Assembly: GCF_001425785.1 (NCBI RefSeq)
Contig: NZ_LMDI01000012.1
Span: 125,566 to 189,565, forward strand
Length of the DNA stretch: 64,000 bases
DNA from: Rhizobacter sp. Root1221
GTDB taxonomy: Bacteria; Pseudomonadota; Gammaproteobacteria; Burkholderiales; Burkholderiaceae_C
Direction of reading: 5' to 3'
The translations under genes were made by a program, and so were the position numbers. Numbering within the stretch: the stretch's first letter is position 1; every line of letters starts with the position of its first letter. Below are positions 43,357 to 53,670 of this stretch, in pieces. The notes beneath the pieces are model-generated. The model was given only the letters and a program-made list of their open reading frames with translations, had not been told where the DNA came from and searched no databases.

Positions 43357-43604
43357 GGCACCGAGACCTCCACGCATTGCGCTTCCACGAGGCGCAGCGC
43401 AAACAGCGTTTCCCCGATCTGCACGGCGATGGGTTCGCGGCCCCCCGGGCCCCGGCGCAGCACCCGCACCTGTTCACCCGGCAGGAAGCCCAGTTCGCCG
43501 AGGCGGTTCAACGTGGATGGCTCGGCGCCATGGTCACCTGCGCTCACGGCGAGCACGGTGCCCACGGCACCGCGGGGCAGGTCGGAAAGACGGGGAGAAG
43601 GCAT
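43353..43604 (-). CDS. feoA: FeoA SH3-like protein
   Basis: The 83-residue protein has the FeoA beta-barrel pattern LSDLPRGAVGTVLAV ... RLGELGFLPGEQVRVLRRG ... PIAVQIGETLFALRL. FeoA interacts with FeoB and is needed for Fe(II) uptake. It is coupled to feoB. Start chosen at ATG 43604; the frame is open further to 43649 but that part lies against the Fur-box candidate. No feoC is present. Confidence 0.88.
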   Translation of the reverse strand: MPSPRLSDLPRGAVGTVLAVSAGDHGAEPSTLNRLGELGFLPGEQVRVLRRGPGGREPIAVQIGETLFALRLVEAQCVEVSVP

Positions 43605-43638
43605 GGCGGCAGTCTGGAACGGCGCAAGGCTGGTTGTG

Positions 43639-43658
43639 AATGATAACAACTCGCATCT
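43639..43658. promoter_or_regulatory. Fur-box candidate upstream of feoA
   Basis: AATGATAACAACTCGCATCT resembles the 19-bp Fur consensus in the form aATGATAATnATTcTCATTt common in betaproteobacteria, with the left half nearly perfect and the right half weaker. It lies 35 bases upstream of the feoA start in an otherwise A/T-poor region. Confidence 0.55.
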
Positions 43659-43710
43659 AAGGTTGCTTGGTCCTTTGTGCGTTGCCGCGGTTCCGTGCGC
43701 CGGAAAAGAT

Positions 43711-45066
43711 TCAGAGGCTGCGCATCAGGTCGACCGCCTGCTCGATGCGTTCCACCGGGTGGATGGTGAGCCCCTCGACCGGTTTCTTGGGCACGTTGGC
43801 CTTGGGCACCACGGCCACGCTGAACCCGAGCTTGGCGGCTTCCTTCAGCCGCTCCTGGCCGCGGGGGGCCGGGCGCACCTCACCCGCGAGGCCCACTTCC
43901 CCGAATGCGAAGAAGCCGCGGGGCAGCGCCTTGCCACGCAGGCTGCTCTGGATGGCCAGCATCACCGCCAGGTCACCCGCCGGTTCGCCGATGCGCACGC
44001 CACCCACGGCGTTGACGAACACATCCTGGTCCATGCAGGCGATGCCGGCGTGGCGGTGCATCACCGCGAGCATCATGGCCAGGCGGTCGCGGTCGAGGCC
44101 CACGCTCAGGCGCCGAGGGCTCGGGCCGCCGCTGTCCACCAGCGCCTGCACCTCGACGAGCAGCGGCCGGGTGCCCTCCAGCGTGACGAGCACGCAGGAG
44201 CCTGGCACCGGATCGCCGTGGGTGGACAGGAAGATGGCGCTCGGGTTGGCCACGCCCTTGAGCCCCTTCTCGGTCATCGCGAACACGCCGATCTCGTTGA
44301 CCGCGCCGAAGCGGTTCTTGATGGCCCGCACGAGACGGAAGCTCGAATGGGTGTCGCCCTCGAAGTACAGCACCGTGTCGACGATGTGCTCCAGCACGCG
44401 GGGGCCGGCCAGCGCCCCTTCCTTCGTGACGTGGCCCACCAGCACGATGGACGTACCGGTGCTCTTGGCGATGCGCGTGAGCTGCGCCGCACACTCGCGC
44501 ACCTGGGCGACGGAGCCGGGCGCGGACGTGAGCTGGTCGCTGTACACCGTCTGGATGGAGTCGATCACGCAGACCGTGGGCTGCTCGGCGGCGATGGTGG
44601 CCGAGATCTTCTCGAGCTGGATCTCGGCGATCACCCGCACCTGCGAGCCGTCGAGCCCCAGGCGGCGGGACCGCAGCGCCACCTGGGCGCCCGATTCCTC
44701 GCCGGTCACGTACAGGGTGCGCACCGATTTCGACAGGGCGTCGAGCGCCTGAAGCAACAGCGTGGACTTGCCGATGCCCGGGTCGCCGCCGATCAGCACC
44801 ACGCCACCGGCCACGATGCCGCCACCGAGCACCCGGTCCAGTTCGTCGATGCCGGTGGGCTGCCGGTCGACGTCGGTGGCCTCGATCTCGGACAGCGTGG
44901 TGACGGGCTGCGCGGCCGCGAGTGACTGATAGCGGTGCCTGCCGGGGGTGTCGGCGACCGATTCGGTCAGGGTGTTCCAGGCATTGCAGCCCGGGCACTT
45001 GCCGAGCCACTTGGGGCTGGTGGCACCACATTCGGTGCAGGTGTAGATCGATTTGTCCTTGGCCAT
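43711..45066 (-). CDS. radA: DNA repair protein RadA
   Basis: The 451-residue protein has the N-terminal C4 zinc finger (Cys10, Cys13, Cys24, Cys27), Walker A GGDPGIGKST (Lys100), the RadA-specific KNRFG motif, and a C-terminal Lon-protease-like domain (VGGVRIGEPAGDLAVMLAI). It promotes branch migration in recombination. It is in the leftward run alr-arfB-radA; feoAB follow with their own promoter. Confidence 0.94.
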   Translation of the reverse strand: MAKDKSIYTCTECGATSPKWLGKCPGCNAWNTLTESVADTPGRHRYQSLAAAQPVTTLSEIEATDVDRQPTGIDELDRVLGGGIVAGGVVLIGGDPGIGKSTLLLQALDALSKSVRTLYVTGEESGAQVALRSRRLGLDGSQVRVIAEIQLEKISATIAAEQPTVCVIDSIQTVYSDQLTSAPGSVAQVRECAAQLTRIAKSTGTSIVLVGHVTKEGALAGPRVLEHIVDTVLYFEGDTHSSFRLVRAIKNRFGAVNEIGVFAMTEKGLKGVANPSAIFLSTHGDPVPGSCVLVTLEGTRPLLVEVQALVDSGGPSPRRLSVGLDRDRLAMMLAVMHRHAGIACMDQDVFVNAVGGVRIGEPAGDLAVMLAIQSSLRGKALPRGFFAFGEVGLAGEVRPAPRGQERLKEAAKLGFSVAVVPKANVPKKPVEGLTIHPVERIEQAVDLMRSL

Positions 45067-45117
45067 CGGGCGATTGTCGCCGTTGGGCCCTTCCCTCTGC
45101 CGCTCAGACCCCCAGGC

Positions 45118-45513
45118 TCACTCCGTCACCTTGCCGCGCCCGGCTTTCACCTGGGCCCGCTGGCTCTTGCCTTCCAGGCGCCGGCGTTTCGACCCCAGCG
45201 TGGGACGGGTGGGCCGGCGGGTGCGGGGCGGCACGGCCACGCTGTTGACGAGCGCGGTGAGCCGCTCGAGGGCGTCTTGCCGGTTCATGTCCTGGCTGCG
45301 GGACGTCTGGGCCTTGATGACCACCACGCCGTCGGCCGTGATGCGCTGGTCCGACAGCGCGAGCAAGCGTTCCTTCACCGGCTCGGGCAGCGACGACGCG
45401 CGGATGTCGAACCGCAGGTGCACCGCGCTCGACACCTTGTTGACGTTCTGCCCGCCCGCCCCCTGCGCCCGGATGGCCGAGAACTCCACCTCGGCGGGGT
45501 CGATCTCGATCAT
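45118..45513 (-). CDS. arfB: alternative ribosome-rescue factor ArfB (YaeJ)
   Basis: The 131-residue protein has the RF-1-like peptidyl-tRNA hydrolase domain with GGQ at 20-22 ([22 protein letters not shown]) and a basic C-terminal tail ([19 protein letters not shown]) that enters the mRNA channel of stalled ribosomes. It releases peptides from non-stop complexes. The ATG overlaps the alr stop by four bases. Confidence 0.9.
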   Translation of the reverse strand: MIEIDPAEVEFSAIRAQGAGGQNVNKVSSAVHLRFDIRASSLPEPVKERLLALSDQRITADGVVVIKAQTSRSQDMNRQDALERLTALVNSVAVPPRTRRPTRPTLGSKRRRLEGKSQRAQVKAGRGKVTE

Positions 45514-46610
45514 GGCACCTGGCGCACCGGCACCCGGGGGGCCACCGCACACATCAGCTCATAGCCCACGGTGCCGGCGTGATGTGCCACCTCGTCGATG
45601 GGCAACACGGCGCCGCCGGGCCCGGTTCCCCACAGGGTGACCTCGGTGCCCGGGCCCGCGTCGGGCAGCCCGGTGAGGTCCACCGTGACCATGTCCATCG
45701 ACACCCGCCCCACCATCCGCGTGCGCACACCGCCCACGAGCACGGGCGTGCCGGTGGGGGCCGAGCGGGGGTACCCGTCGGCATACCCGCAGGCGACGAC
45801 GCCGATGCGCATGGCTTCGCCGGCCTTGAACGCACCGCCGTACCCGACGGCGTCGCCGGCGGCGAGTGTCTGCGTGGCGATCAGCTTCGACCGCAGTGTC
45901 ATGGCCGGTTGCAGGCCCCAGTGGGCGATGCCGTGTTCCGGATGGTCGGGCGAGGCGCCGTACAACATGATGCCGGGGCGCACCCAGTCGCCGCGCACCT
46001 GGGGGCGGGTGGGTGACTCGCGCAGCGTGGCCGCGCTGTTGCAGAGCGACCGCTCGCCGGGCAGGTCGTGCGCGACGGAATCGAAGGCCGCCAGCTGGGC
46101 GTCCACCCCGCGCGGGCCGTCGGCCTCGGCGAAGTGGGTCATCAGCGAGATCTCGTCCACCTGGGTCAGGCCCGACAGGCGCAACCAGGCGGAACGGTAG
46201 GCGGCCGGCTGGAAGCCCAGGCGGTTCAGCCCGCTGTTCATCTTCAGGAACACGTGGTGTGGCCAGGTGGTCTTGTGGGCGGCGAGCCAGTCGATCTGGT
46301 TCTCGTCATGCACGGCATGCCAGAGGTTGAGCCGGGAGCACACCTCCAGGTCGCGGGCGTCGAAACAGCCTTCGAGCAGCAGGATGGGGCCGCGCCAGCC
46401 GAGGCGGCGCAGGTGTTCGGCCTCGGCCAGGTCGAGAAGCGCGAAGCCGTCGGCACCGCGCAGGCCTTCGAACGCGTGTTCGATGCGGTGGCCGTAGGCG
46501 TCGGCCTTGACGACCGCCCAGACCTTGGCGTCCGGGGCCATTTGCCGTGCCCGGACCAGGTTGTGAGCGAGGGCCTCGGTGTGGATCAGCGCTTCAATGG
46601 GACGTGGCAT
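45510..46610 (-). CDS. alr: alanine racemase
   Basis: The 366-residue protein has the PLP site VVKADAYGH (Lys35), [11 protein letters not shown], and the second catalytic Tyr in VGYGGAF. It supplies D-Ala for peptidoglycan. It is divergent from lplT and followed by arfB and radA on the same strand. Confidence 0.93.
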   Translation of the reverse strand: MPRPIEALIHTEALAHNLVRARQMAPDAKVWAVVKADAYGHRIEHAFEGLRGADGFALLDLAEAEHLRRLGWRGPILLLEGCFDARDLEVCSRLNLWHAVHDENQIDWLAAHKTTWPHHVFLKMNSGLNRLGFQPAAYRSAWLRLSGLTQVDEISLMTHFAEADGPRGVDAQLAAFDSVAHDLPGERSLCNSAATLRESPTRPQVRGDWVRPGIMLYGASPDHPEHGIAHWGLQPAMTLRSKLIATQTLAAGDAVGYGGAFKAGEAMRIGVVACGYADGYPRSAPTGTPVLVGGVRTRMVGRVSMDMVTVDLTGLPDAGPGTEVTLWGTGPGGAVLPIDEVAHHAGTVGYELMCAVAPRVPVRQVP

Positions 46611-46771
46611 GGTTGAATTCTGCCAGTGCCCCCGCCCCGGTGCGCAGGGGGCGCGGCGGACGCGCGTGCTATAACGCCGCCGCAGGGAACCAGGACCAGC
46701 GGAACGAACTGCCGCATGACTACTCTGACCGGGCCCACCCGGCAGCCTTCGAGGCGCATCAGCACGAGCGA

Positions 46772-48049
46772 ATGAAAAAAGGTTTCTACACCATCATGTC
46801 GGCGCAGTTCTGCAGCTCGCTGGCAGATCAGGCGTTGCTGGTCGCCGCAATCGAGCTGCTGAAGACCACCGGGGCGCCGGCGTGGATGACGCCCGCGCTG
46901 GGCCCGATGTTCGCGTTGTTCTATGTGATCCTCGCCCCCTTCGTGGGCGCGTTCGCGGACGCCATCCCGAAGGGCAAGGTGATGTTCTATTCGAACCTCG
47001 TCAAGCTCGTGGGCTGCGGCATGATGCTGTTCGGCGTGCACCCGTTGCTCGCCTACACCGTCGTGGGCCTCGGCGCGGCGGCCTACTCGCCGGCCAAGTA
47101 CGGCATCCTCACCGAACTGCTGCCCAACTCCCAACTGGTCAAGGCCAATGGCTGGATCGAGGGCCTCACCATCGGCTCCATCATCCTCGGGCTGCTGCTC
47201 GGCGGCCAGCTGGTGGGCCCCTCGCTGTCCGGCTACCTGCTCCAGTTCGACCTGCCCGTGGTCCAGACGGGCATCGACACCGCCCCCGAGGTGGCCATCG
47301 CGGCGCTGATCTCGATCTACATCCTCGCGGCCATCCTGAACCTGTACATCCCCCGCACCGACGCCCCGCTGCAACCGCTCGCCCACGGCCCCGCCGGCCT
47401 CGTGCGCGATTTCGCGGCCTGCAATGCGCGCCTGTGGGGCGACAAGCTCGGCCAGATCTCGCTGTCCACCACCACGCTGTTCTGGGGGGTGGCGGGCAAC
47501 CTGCGCATCATCGTGTTCTCGTGGGCGGCCGCGGCGCTCGGCTACGGCACCACGAAGGCATCGCTGCTGGTGGGTGTGGTGGTGGTGGGCACCGCCCTCG
47601 GCGCCGTGTTCGCGTCCATGAAGATGCGCCTCGACCAGGCCACGTCGGTCATCCCGCTCGGCATCGGCATGGGCCTGCTCGTGATCGCGCTGAACTTCAT
47701 CAACGGTCCCTTGGTGGCCGCACCGTTCCTGATCCTGCTGGGCGGGCTCGGCGGTTTCCTCGTGGTGCCGATGAACGCGCTGCTGCAGCACCGCGGGCAC
47801 AACCTGATGGGCGCGGGCCGCTCCATCGCCGTGCAGAACTTCAACGAGCAGGCCTGCATCCTGGCGCTCGGCGCGTTCTACGCCGGCATGACCAAGTACG
47901 GCCTGTCCGCGTTCGTGGCCATCACGGTCTTCGGCCTGGTGGTGGCGGGCATCATGTGGCTGATCGGACGCTGGCACCGCCGCAACTGCGTGGTCTACCG
48001 CGACGAGGTGGACCACCTGCTGGCGCTGGCCCGCAGCGACAAGCACTGA
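46772..48049 (+). CDS. lplT: lysophospholipid transporter LplT (MFS)
   Basis: The 425-residue protein starts [29 protein letters not shown] and has 10-12 transmembrane helices; [28 protein letters not shown] is the typical cytosolic loop 2-3 region of LplT. It flips lysophospholipids for re-acylation. In E. coli the partner Aas is fused or adjacent; here no aas gene follows, only an EamA-type transporter three bases downstream. GAGCGA precedes the ATG. Confidence 0.88.
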   Translation: MKKGFYTIMSAQFCSSLADQALLVAAIELLKTTGAPAWMTPALGPMFALFYVILAPFVGAFADAIPKGKVMFYSNLVKLVGCGMMLFGVHPLLAYTVVGLGAAAYSPAKYGILTELLPNSQLVKANGWIEGLTIGSIILGLLLGGQLVGPSLSGYLLQFDLPVVQTGIDTAPEVAIAALISIYILAAILNLYIPRTDAPLQPLAHGPAGLVRDFAACNARLWGDKLGQISLSTTTLFWGVAGNLRIIVFSWAAAALGYGTTKASLLVGVVVVGTALGAVFASMKMRLDQATSVIPLGIGMGLLVIALNFINGPLVAAPFLILLGGLGGFLVVPMNALLQHRGHNLMGAGRSIAVQNFNEQACILALGAFYAGMTKYGLSAFVAITVFGLVVAGIMWLIGRWHRRNCVVYRDEVDHLLALARSDKH

Positions 48050-48051
48050 CG

Positions 48052-48942
48052 GTGCTGAACAGCCGCACCGTCCTCCCTGCCCTCGCCCTCGTCTGCAACG
48101 CGTTCGTCTGGGGCACCTCGTGGTACCCGTTCCGGTGGCTCGAGGCCGCCGGTCTGCACCCGCTGTGGACGACGGTGGCCGTGCACTCGCTGTCGGTGCT
48201 GACCATCCTGGTGTTGCGGCGCGGGGCCTTCGTGCACGTTTGGCGTACCCCCGCGCTCTGGGTGCTGCTGCTGGCCGCGGGCATCACCAACGCCGCCTTC
48301 AACTGGGGGGTGGTGGCTGGCGACGTCGTGCGTGTGGTGCTGCTGTTCTACCTGATGCCACTCTGGGCGGTGCTGTTCGCCCGCTGGCTGCTGCACGAGC
48401 CGCTGACACGGGCCGCGGGTCTGCGCGTGCTGCTGGCGCTGGGCGGCGCGGCCATCGTGCTGTGGCCGGTGGATGGCCAGGGATTCCCGTGGCCCCGCAC
48501 CATGCCCGACTGGCTCGGCGTGATCGGCGGCATGGCCTTCGCGCTGAACAACGTGATGCTGCGCCGGGAATCGGGCCGGCCCGAGGCGGCGCGTGGCCTG
48601 GCGATGTTCCTGGGCGGTGTGCTGGTGTCGAGCGTGGTGGCCACCACGCTGGCCCTGCGCGGCGAGGCGCCGTGGCCACCTGCCCCGGCCGTGGGCTGGG
48701 TCGTGCTGGCCCTGGCGCTGGGTGCGCTGTTCCTGGTCAGCAACATGGCGCTTCAATACGGGGCGTCGCGGCTGCCGTCGAACGTGACGTCGGTGGTGAT
48801 GCTGACCGAGGTGCTGTTCGCTTCGGCGTCCGCGGTGGCGTTGGGTGGCGGCACCCTCACGCCCCAGCTGCTGGGCGGCGGGGCGTGCATCGTGGCCGCG
48901 GCGGTGCTGGCGGCATTCGGGCCGGCGCCGGCGGAGCACTGA
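48052..48942 (+). CDS. EamA/DMT-superfamily transporter
   Basis: The 296-residue protein has ten predicted transmembrane helices in two EamA repeats (FVWGTSWYPFRWLEAAG at the start of repeat 1, MAFALNNVMLRR at the start of repeat 2, QYGASRLPSNVTSVVMLTEVLFA near the end). Substrate unknown; relatives export amino acids or metabolites. It starts at GTG two bases after the lplT stop, so the two are probably one transcript. Confidence 0.82.
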   Translation: MLNSRTVLPALALVCNAFVWGTSWYPFRWLEAAGLHPLWTTVAVHSLSVLTILVLRRGAFVHVWRTPALWVLLLAAGITNAAFNWGVVAGDVVRVVLLFYLMPLWAVLFARWLLHEPLTRAAGLRVLLALGGAAIVLWPVDGQGFPWPRTMPDWLGVIGGMAFALNNVMLRRESGRPEAARGLAMFLGGVLVSSVVATTLALRGEAPWPPAPAVGWVVLALALGALFLVSNMALQYGASRLPSNVTSVVMLTEVLFASASAVALGGGTLTPQLLGGGACIVAAAVLAAFGPAPAEH

Positions 48943-48944
48943 CG

Positions 48945-49265
48945 CTATTGAAGCGTCTGCGAGGCCGGCGCGCAAAAACTGTCGTCGGACGGTGCGAGCA
49001 CCACGTCGGCGGCTTCGAGCGTGCAGTTCGACATCACCGCCCACCGTTCGTGCAACTGCCACAGCACACAGCGGCAGTCGGGTGAGAGCTGCGGGTGTTC
49101 GGCCAGCATCGCCAGGTTGCGGGTGATCTTTTCACCCATGCCGATGCGGTGCGCGGGGTTGGCCTCGGCCTGCAGGAACTGGCTGTAGCCGGTCATCAAC
49201 GCCAGCGTGCCCGCGAGCACGGCCTCCACCTGGGGCATGTGGTGTTCTTCGATGAGGGGGTCCAT
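48945..49265 (-). CDS. small protein of unknown function
   Basis: The 106-residue protein starts MDPLIEEHHMPQVEAVLAGTLALMTGYSQ and looks all-helical, with three cysteines (CRCVLWQL, NCTLEA) and no signal peptide. GGAG lies 6 bases before ATG 49265. It is convergent with the EamA gene and is followed upstream by the two-receiver gene. I do not recognise a family. Confidence 0.6.
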   Translation of the reverse strand: MDPLIEEHHMPQVEAVLAGTLALMTGYSQFLQAEANPAHRIGMGEKITRNLAMLAEHPQLSPDCRCVLWQLHERWAVMSNCTLEAADVVLAPSDDSFCAPASQTLQ

Positions 49266-49358
49266 GGGCTGCTCCCGTTGGCGTTGCGTTCCGAACATCC
49301 TATTGCAAATGCGATTCATTCGCAATTGGTTGAGGCGAGGCAAAGTAGGGGGAGTCTC

Positions 49359-50156
49359 TCAGGCCGCGAGCGGGGGGTCGAGCATCCGCAAGGTTTGCAC
49401 CAAGTCGTCTTCCATCACGGGTTTGGTGAGGTACGCGTCGCAACCGGCCAGCGCGCCGCGCACGCGGTCGCTGGATGTCGACAGGCCGGTGACGAGCACC
49501 ACCAGGGGCGAGGTACCGTCGGGCTGGCTGCGGCCTTGCTTGATGCGCTGGCACAGCGTCAGCCCGTCCATCGACGCCTGGGGGCCGAGCGCCACGTCGA
49601 GGAACACCATCGAAAACGCCTGTGCGGCCAGGCGGTCAAGCGCTTCGTCGGGGGTGACCGCCGTGTGCACCCGGTAGCCGCGCTGCTGCAGCCGCACCTG
49701 CAGGAACCGCAACGCTACCCGGCTGTCGTCGACGACGAGCACGTCCTTCGGGTGCGGACCGTCATCGGCGGTGCCGAGGAGCCCGGGCGCTGAGCCCATC
49801 CAATCGGGGGCGGCGGGTTCGTCGAGGCTCGCGAGGCGCTGCTCGAGCAGCAGGTCGAGCTCACGCACGATGTGGGTGGGTTCGATGGGGCGGTGCAGGC
49901 AGGTCACCGCGCCTGGTGGCGGGTGGGCGCCGATGAACACCGTGTCGAGCAGGCGTTCGCCCTGGCGCACCGAGGCGACGGTGGGGGCGTGGTCCGCGTT
50001 GGCGATGAGGAAATCGGCCTCGTCGGGCTGCGTGGCCTCGGCGTAGGCAGGCGTGCGGGCCTCGGCGAGGCGGAAGAACGACGACATGCCGCTGCGTTCG
50101 AAATCGCTGAAACCCAACAACGCAACGGTGTAGCGCAGGGCGATGCGCTCGCTCAT
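49359..50156 (-). CDS. two-receiver response regulator without output domain
   Basis: The 265-residue protein has an N-terminal receiver-like domain without phosphoacceptor Asp (residues about 5-115, ending HRPIEPTHIVRELDLLLEQ where a Lys would be expected) and a complete C-terminal receiver (about 140-262): DVLVVDDS acidic pair, Asp in MVFLDVAL, Thr in LVTGLST and Lys in YLTKP. There is no DNA-binding or enzymatic output. GGAGG lies 5 bases before ATG 50156. No histidine kinase is nearby, so its partner is remote. Confidence 0.8.
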   Translation of the reverse strand: MSERIALRYTVALLGFSDFERSGMSSFFRLAEARTPAYAEATQPDEADFLIANADHAPTVASVRQGERLLDTVFIGAHPPPGAVTCLHRPIEPTHIVRELDLLLEQRLASLDEPAAPDWMGSAPGLLGTADDGPHPKDVLVVDDSRVALRFLQVRLQQRGYRVHTAVTPDEALDRLAAQAFSMVFLDVALGPQASMDGLTLCQRIKQGRSQPDGTSPLVVLVTGLSTSSDRVRGALAGCDAYLTKPVMEDDLVQTLRMLDPPLAA

Positions 50157-50266
50157 GGTGTGCCTCCGGCCGGGCGAAGAGGCCATGTTCGGCGGGTCGC
50201 GCTGCGGCGTCAAGGCGGTGCACGCTACGATGCCCTTCCCGACGCCACTTTCCCGAAGGATTCCGC

Positions 50267-50764
50267 ATGGGCACTCCCGCCGCTTCGGTCTACGATTTCG
50301 AGGCCCGCACCATCGGCGGGCAGCCGGTGTCCCTCGCGGAACACCGCGGCAAGGTGCTGCTGGTGGTCAACACGGCCAGCGCGTGCGGGTTCACGCCGCA
50401 ATTCGGCGCGCTGGAAACGCTGTGGCAGACGTACCGCGACAAGGGCCTCGTGGTGGTCGGGTTCCCGAGCAACCAGTTCGGCCAGCAGGACCCTGGCAGC
50501 AACGAAGAGATCGCGTCGTTCTGCTCGGCGAACTACGGCGTCTCGTTCCCCATGATGGCCAAGGTCGACGTGAAAGGTGACGACGCCCACCCGCTGTTCC
50601 GCTGGCTCACCGGCGAAGCGCCGGGCCTGCTTGGCACGAAGTTCATCAAGTGGAACTTCACCAAGTTCCTCGTGGGCCGCGACGGCCAGGTGATCAAGCG
50701 TTACGCACCCATCGACAAGCCCGAGCAGATCGCGGCCGACATCGAAGCCGCGCTCGCCCGATGA
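50267..50764 (+). CDS. glutathione peroxidase family protein
   Basis: The 165-residue protein has the Gpx signatures NTASACGFTPQ (active Cys40), FPSNQFGQQDPGS (Gln) and WNFTKFLVGRDG (Trp-Asn). It reduces hydroperoxides, in bacteria usually with thioredoxin. It has the resolving region of the monomeric BtuE type. Coupled by a 4-base overlap to the DUF2332 gene. Confidence 0.9.
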   Translation: MGTPAASVYDFEARTIGGQPVSLAEHRGKVLLVVNTASACGFTPQFGALETLWQTYRDKGLVVVGFPSNQFGQQDPGSNEEIASFCSANYGVSFPMMAKVDVKGDDAHPLFRWLTGEAPGLLGTKFIKWNFTKFLVGRDGQVIKRYAPIDKPEQIAADIEAALAR

Positions 50765-51837
50765 GCGAGCGCCTGGCCGCCGCCTTCCGCCAATTCGCCA
50801 CGCGGGAATGCCCGGACGACCCGCTGTACGTGGCGCTGTGCCTCCTCGTGGCGGACCAGCCGGCCCTGGCCGCCGGCCTCTCCGCGGCGCCACCCGAGCA
50901 GCGCCGCCCCAACCTGTGGCTGGCCGCGGTCCAGGACCGCCTGCTCGAACTCGGCGGGTCGCACCCGCTGGCCGCCTACTACCCGAGCCTGGGTGGCGGC
51001 CGCGCGCCCGACCCCGCGCTGGCGGCCACCGTGGCCGATTTCGTGGCAAACGAGGGCGCGGCGCTGGACGACATGATGCGCACGCGCAGCACGCAGACCA
51101 ACGAGATCGGCCGCTGCGCGGTGCTGTACCTGATGCTCCTTGAACTGGCGCGGCGGTTCCCGGGCCGGCCACTCGCGCTGCTGGACGTGGGCACGAGCGC
51201 CGGGCTGAACCTCGGCGTGGACACCTACCGGTACGACTATGGGGGTGCCATGGCGGCCGCCCCCGCGGCACCAGGGGTGCCGGTGATCGCCTGCGATCCG
51301 GTGGGGCTGCTGCCATTGCCGCTGGGCGGCACGTTCACGCTCGCCCACCGCCTCGGCATCGATCCCTCCCCCGTCGACATCCACGACGAGCGCGCCGTGC
51401 GCTGGCTGCGCGCGTGCCTGTGGCCGCACGACCGCGCGCGGGCCCGGCGTTTCGACGATGCCGTGGCACTGGCCCGCACCCACCGGTGGCCCGTGCGCCG
51501 CGAGGCCGATTGCACCGCCGCCCTCGAGCCCTGGGTCGACAGCCTGCCGGACGGGGTGCTGCCGGTGGTCTTCAACAGCTGGGTGCTGGCGTACTTCAGC
51601 GCCGACGCGCTGCGCCACCACGTCGACACGTTGACCGGCCTCGTGGCGCGTCGCGGCGTGGCCTGGCTGTCCGCCGAGGCGCCCGGTGTCGGCGTATCGG
51701 CACCCGGGCGGCCACCGCTGACGCCGGGGTCGTCGGCCTGGACCCTGGTGTCGCGCCACGCGGACGGCGTGCGCACCGAGTGTGTCGCCTGGTCCCATCC
51801 ACACGGCCGCCACCTGGAATGGCGGGCCCCGCGATAA
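50761..51837 (+). CDS. DUF2332 family protein
   Basis: The 358-residue protein has the DUF2332 pattern: [43 protein letters not shown] (methyltransferase-like glycine loop), and [12 protein letters not shown]. It resembles SAM-dependent methyltransferases but the reaction is unknown. The ATG lies within the last four bases of the Gpx gene. Confidence 0.8.
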   Translation: MSERLAAAFRQFATRECPDDPLYVALCLLVADQPALAAGLSAAPPEQRRPNLWLAAVQDRLLELGGSHPLAAYYPSLGGGRAPDPALAATVADFVANEGAALDDMMRTRSTQTNEIGRCAVLYLMLLELARRFPGRPLALLDVGTSAGLNLGVDTYRYDYGGAMAAAPAAPGVPVIACDPVGLLPLPLGGTFTLAHRLGIDPSPVDIHDERAVRWLRACLWPHDRARARRFDDAVALARTHRWPVRREADCTAALEPWVDSLPDGVLPVVFNSWVLAYFSADALRHHVDTLTGLVARRGVAWLSAEAPGVGVSAPGRPPLTPGSSAWTLVSRHADGVRTECVAWSHPHGRHLEWRAPR

Positions 51838-51866
51838 TCGCGGTCTTGATTGCAGGAGCCGATTCC

Positions 51867-53060
51867 ATGTTCGAGCACGTCGATGCCTACGCAGGCGACC
51901 CCATCCTCACCCTCAACGAGGCGTTCGGCCGCGATCCGCGCGCCCACAAGATCAACCTGAGCATCGGCATCTACTTCGATGACGCGGGCCGCCTGCCCGT
52001 CATGAAGTCGGTGCTCGAGGCCGAGACGTCGATGCTGCAGACGCTCGGCCCCCGCCCCTACCAACCCATGGAGGGGGCCACGAACTACCGCCAGGCGGTG
52101 CAGCACCTGCTGTTCGGCGCCGGCCACGAAGCCGTCACCAGCGGCCGCATCGCCACCATCCAGACCCTCGGCGGATCCGGTGGCCTGAAGGTGGGGGGCG
52201 ATTTCCTCAAGCGCTACTTCCCCGCGTCGAACGTGTGGGTGAGCGACCCCACGTGGGACAATCACCGTGCCATGTTCGAGGGCGCCGGGTTCGCCGTGAA
52301 CACGTACCCGTACTACGACGCGGCCACCAACGGCGTGCGTTTCGACGACATGCTGGCCGCCTTCCAGCAGCTGCCCGAAAAGAGCATCGTGCTGCTGCAC
52401 GCGTGCTGCCACAACCCCACCGGGGTCGACCTGACGCCGGCGCAGTGGGACCGCCTGATCCCCGTCATCGCGGCACGCAAGCTGATCCCCTACGTCGACA
52501 TCGCGTACCAGGGTTTCGGCGACGGCATCGAACAGGACGCCTTTGCGCTGCGCGCGCTCGCGAGTGCCGGGGTCAGCTTCTTCTGCGCCAGCTCGTTCTC
52601 GAAGAGCTTCTCGCTGTACGGCGAACGCTGCGGCGGGCTGAGCGTGGTGTGCCCCAATGCGGCTGAAGCCAGCCTGGTGCTCGGCCAGCTCAAGGCCACC
52701 ATCCGCAAGAACTACTCGAGCCCACCCACCCACGGGGGCCAGATCGTCGCCCGCGTCCTGCAGACCCCGGCGCTGCACGCGCAGTGGGCCGCCGAACTCG
52801 ATGCGATGCGGGTGCGCATCGCGCAGATGCGCCAGAAGCTGTACGAGGTGCTGTCGGCCAAGCTGCCGGGCCGCGATTTCCGCTACTTCATCACCCAACG
52901 CGGCATGTTCAGCTACACCGGCCTGTCCGCCGAACAGGTGGACCGCCTGCGCGAGGAACACGCCGTGTACCTCGTGCGTTCGGGCCGCATGTGCGTGGCC
53001 GGCCTGAATTCCGGCAACGTCGAGGCCACCGCCGTGGCCATCGCGGCCGTGCTCGGCTGA
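51867..53060 (+). CDS. tyrB: aromatic amino acid aminotransferase
   Basis: The 397-residue protein is a class I aminotransferase of the AspC/TyrB type: [33 protein letters not shown], and [16 protein letters not shown] containing the PLP Lys. It forms Phe and Tyr and may also act on aspartate. CAGGAG lies 8 bases before ATG 51867. It is separated by 29 bases from the DUF2332 gene. Confidence 0.9.
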   Translation: MFEHVDAYAGDPILTLNEAFGRDPRAHKINLSIGIYFDDAGRLPVMKSVLEAETSMLQTLGPRPYQPMEGATNYRQAVQHLLFGAGHEAVTSGRIATIQTLGGSGGLKVGGDFLKRYFPASNVWVSDPTWDNHRAMFEGAGFAVNTYPYYDAATNGVRFDDMLAAFQQLPEKSIVLLHACCHNPTGVDLTPAQWDRLIPVIAARKLIPYVDIAYQGFGDGIEQDAFALRALASAGVSFFCASSFSKSFSLYGERCGGLSVVCPNAAEASLVLGQLKATIRKNYSSPPTHGGQIVARVLQTPALHAQWAAELDAMRVRIAQMRQKLYEVLSAKLPGRDFRYFITQRGMFSYTGLSAEQVDRLREEHAVYLVRSGRMCVAGLNSGNVEATAVAIAAVLG

Positions 53061-53063
53061 ACG

Positions 53064-53564
53064 TCAGCCGATCCACGCGGTGGGCGGGGTGACCCGCCAC
53101 ATCCGCTCGCACGGGCCGCGGTACACGAAGGCCCCGGCCGGCCCGTCCGGCGGGGTGTCCGTGCGTTCCACCGACACCGCCAGTTCGACGGCCGACGCCA
53201 GGAGCGTGTGGGCATCGTCGTCCAGCACGAGCCGGCCGGTGGGCTCCGCCGGGAGCGGCCCCACGCGGCGGGCGGCGCCCGACGGGTCGATGGCCCACAG
53301 GTAGAGGGTGCGGCCATCGGGCAGGCCCAGCGGCATCGCCTGTTGCACGTCCAACTGCCGGCCGAGCCGCCGCGCCGACACCACCAGCCCGGGACGCCCT
53401 TCGGCGTCCGCCAGCACCCCCACGTAGCTCGACGGCAGCTGCGCTTCCGGCGTGGACCGTTGCAGCCACGGGCGCGCCAGCGGCAGGGTCAGGCCTATCA
53501 CCAGCCCGAGGGCCAGTGCGCCCGCGGGGATGGGGGCGAACAGGCGGCGCAGGAGGTGGGCCAT
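53064..53564 (-). CDS. RskA-like anti-sigma-K-domain protein without sigma-binding part
   Basis: The 166-residue protein has an N-terminal transmembrane helix (ALALGLVIGLTLPLA) and a periplasmic domain with LPDGRTLYLWAIDPSGAARRVGPLP, the pattern of the anti-sigma-K (RskA) C-terminal domain. The cytosolic sigma-holding region is absent and no sigma gene is adjacent. It is convergent with tyrB and divergent from the DUF349 gene. It may be a stand-alone derivative or a partner of the ECF system at 37.2 kb. Confidence 0.65.
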   Translation of the reverse strand: MAHLLRRLFAPIPAGALALGLVIGLTLPLARPWLQRSTPEAQLPSSYVGVLADAEGRPGLVVSARRLGRQLDVQQAMPLGLPDGRTLYLWAIDPSGAARRVGPLPAEPTGRLVLDDDAHTLLASAVELAVSVERTDTPPDGPAGAFVYRGPCERMWRVTPPTAWIG

Positions 53565-53670
53565 GGGTGTCTTTCGGGGAGACCCATTGTTGGCCGTGCG
53601 GTGTGTTGGGGCAAGCGGGTCTGGCCGTGGTGAAATGTGCGGTTCGCTCCCGACGCAGGACCTCGTGACC

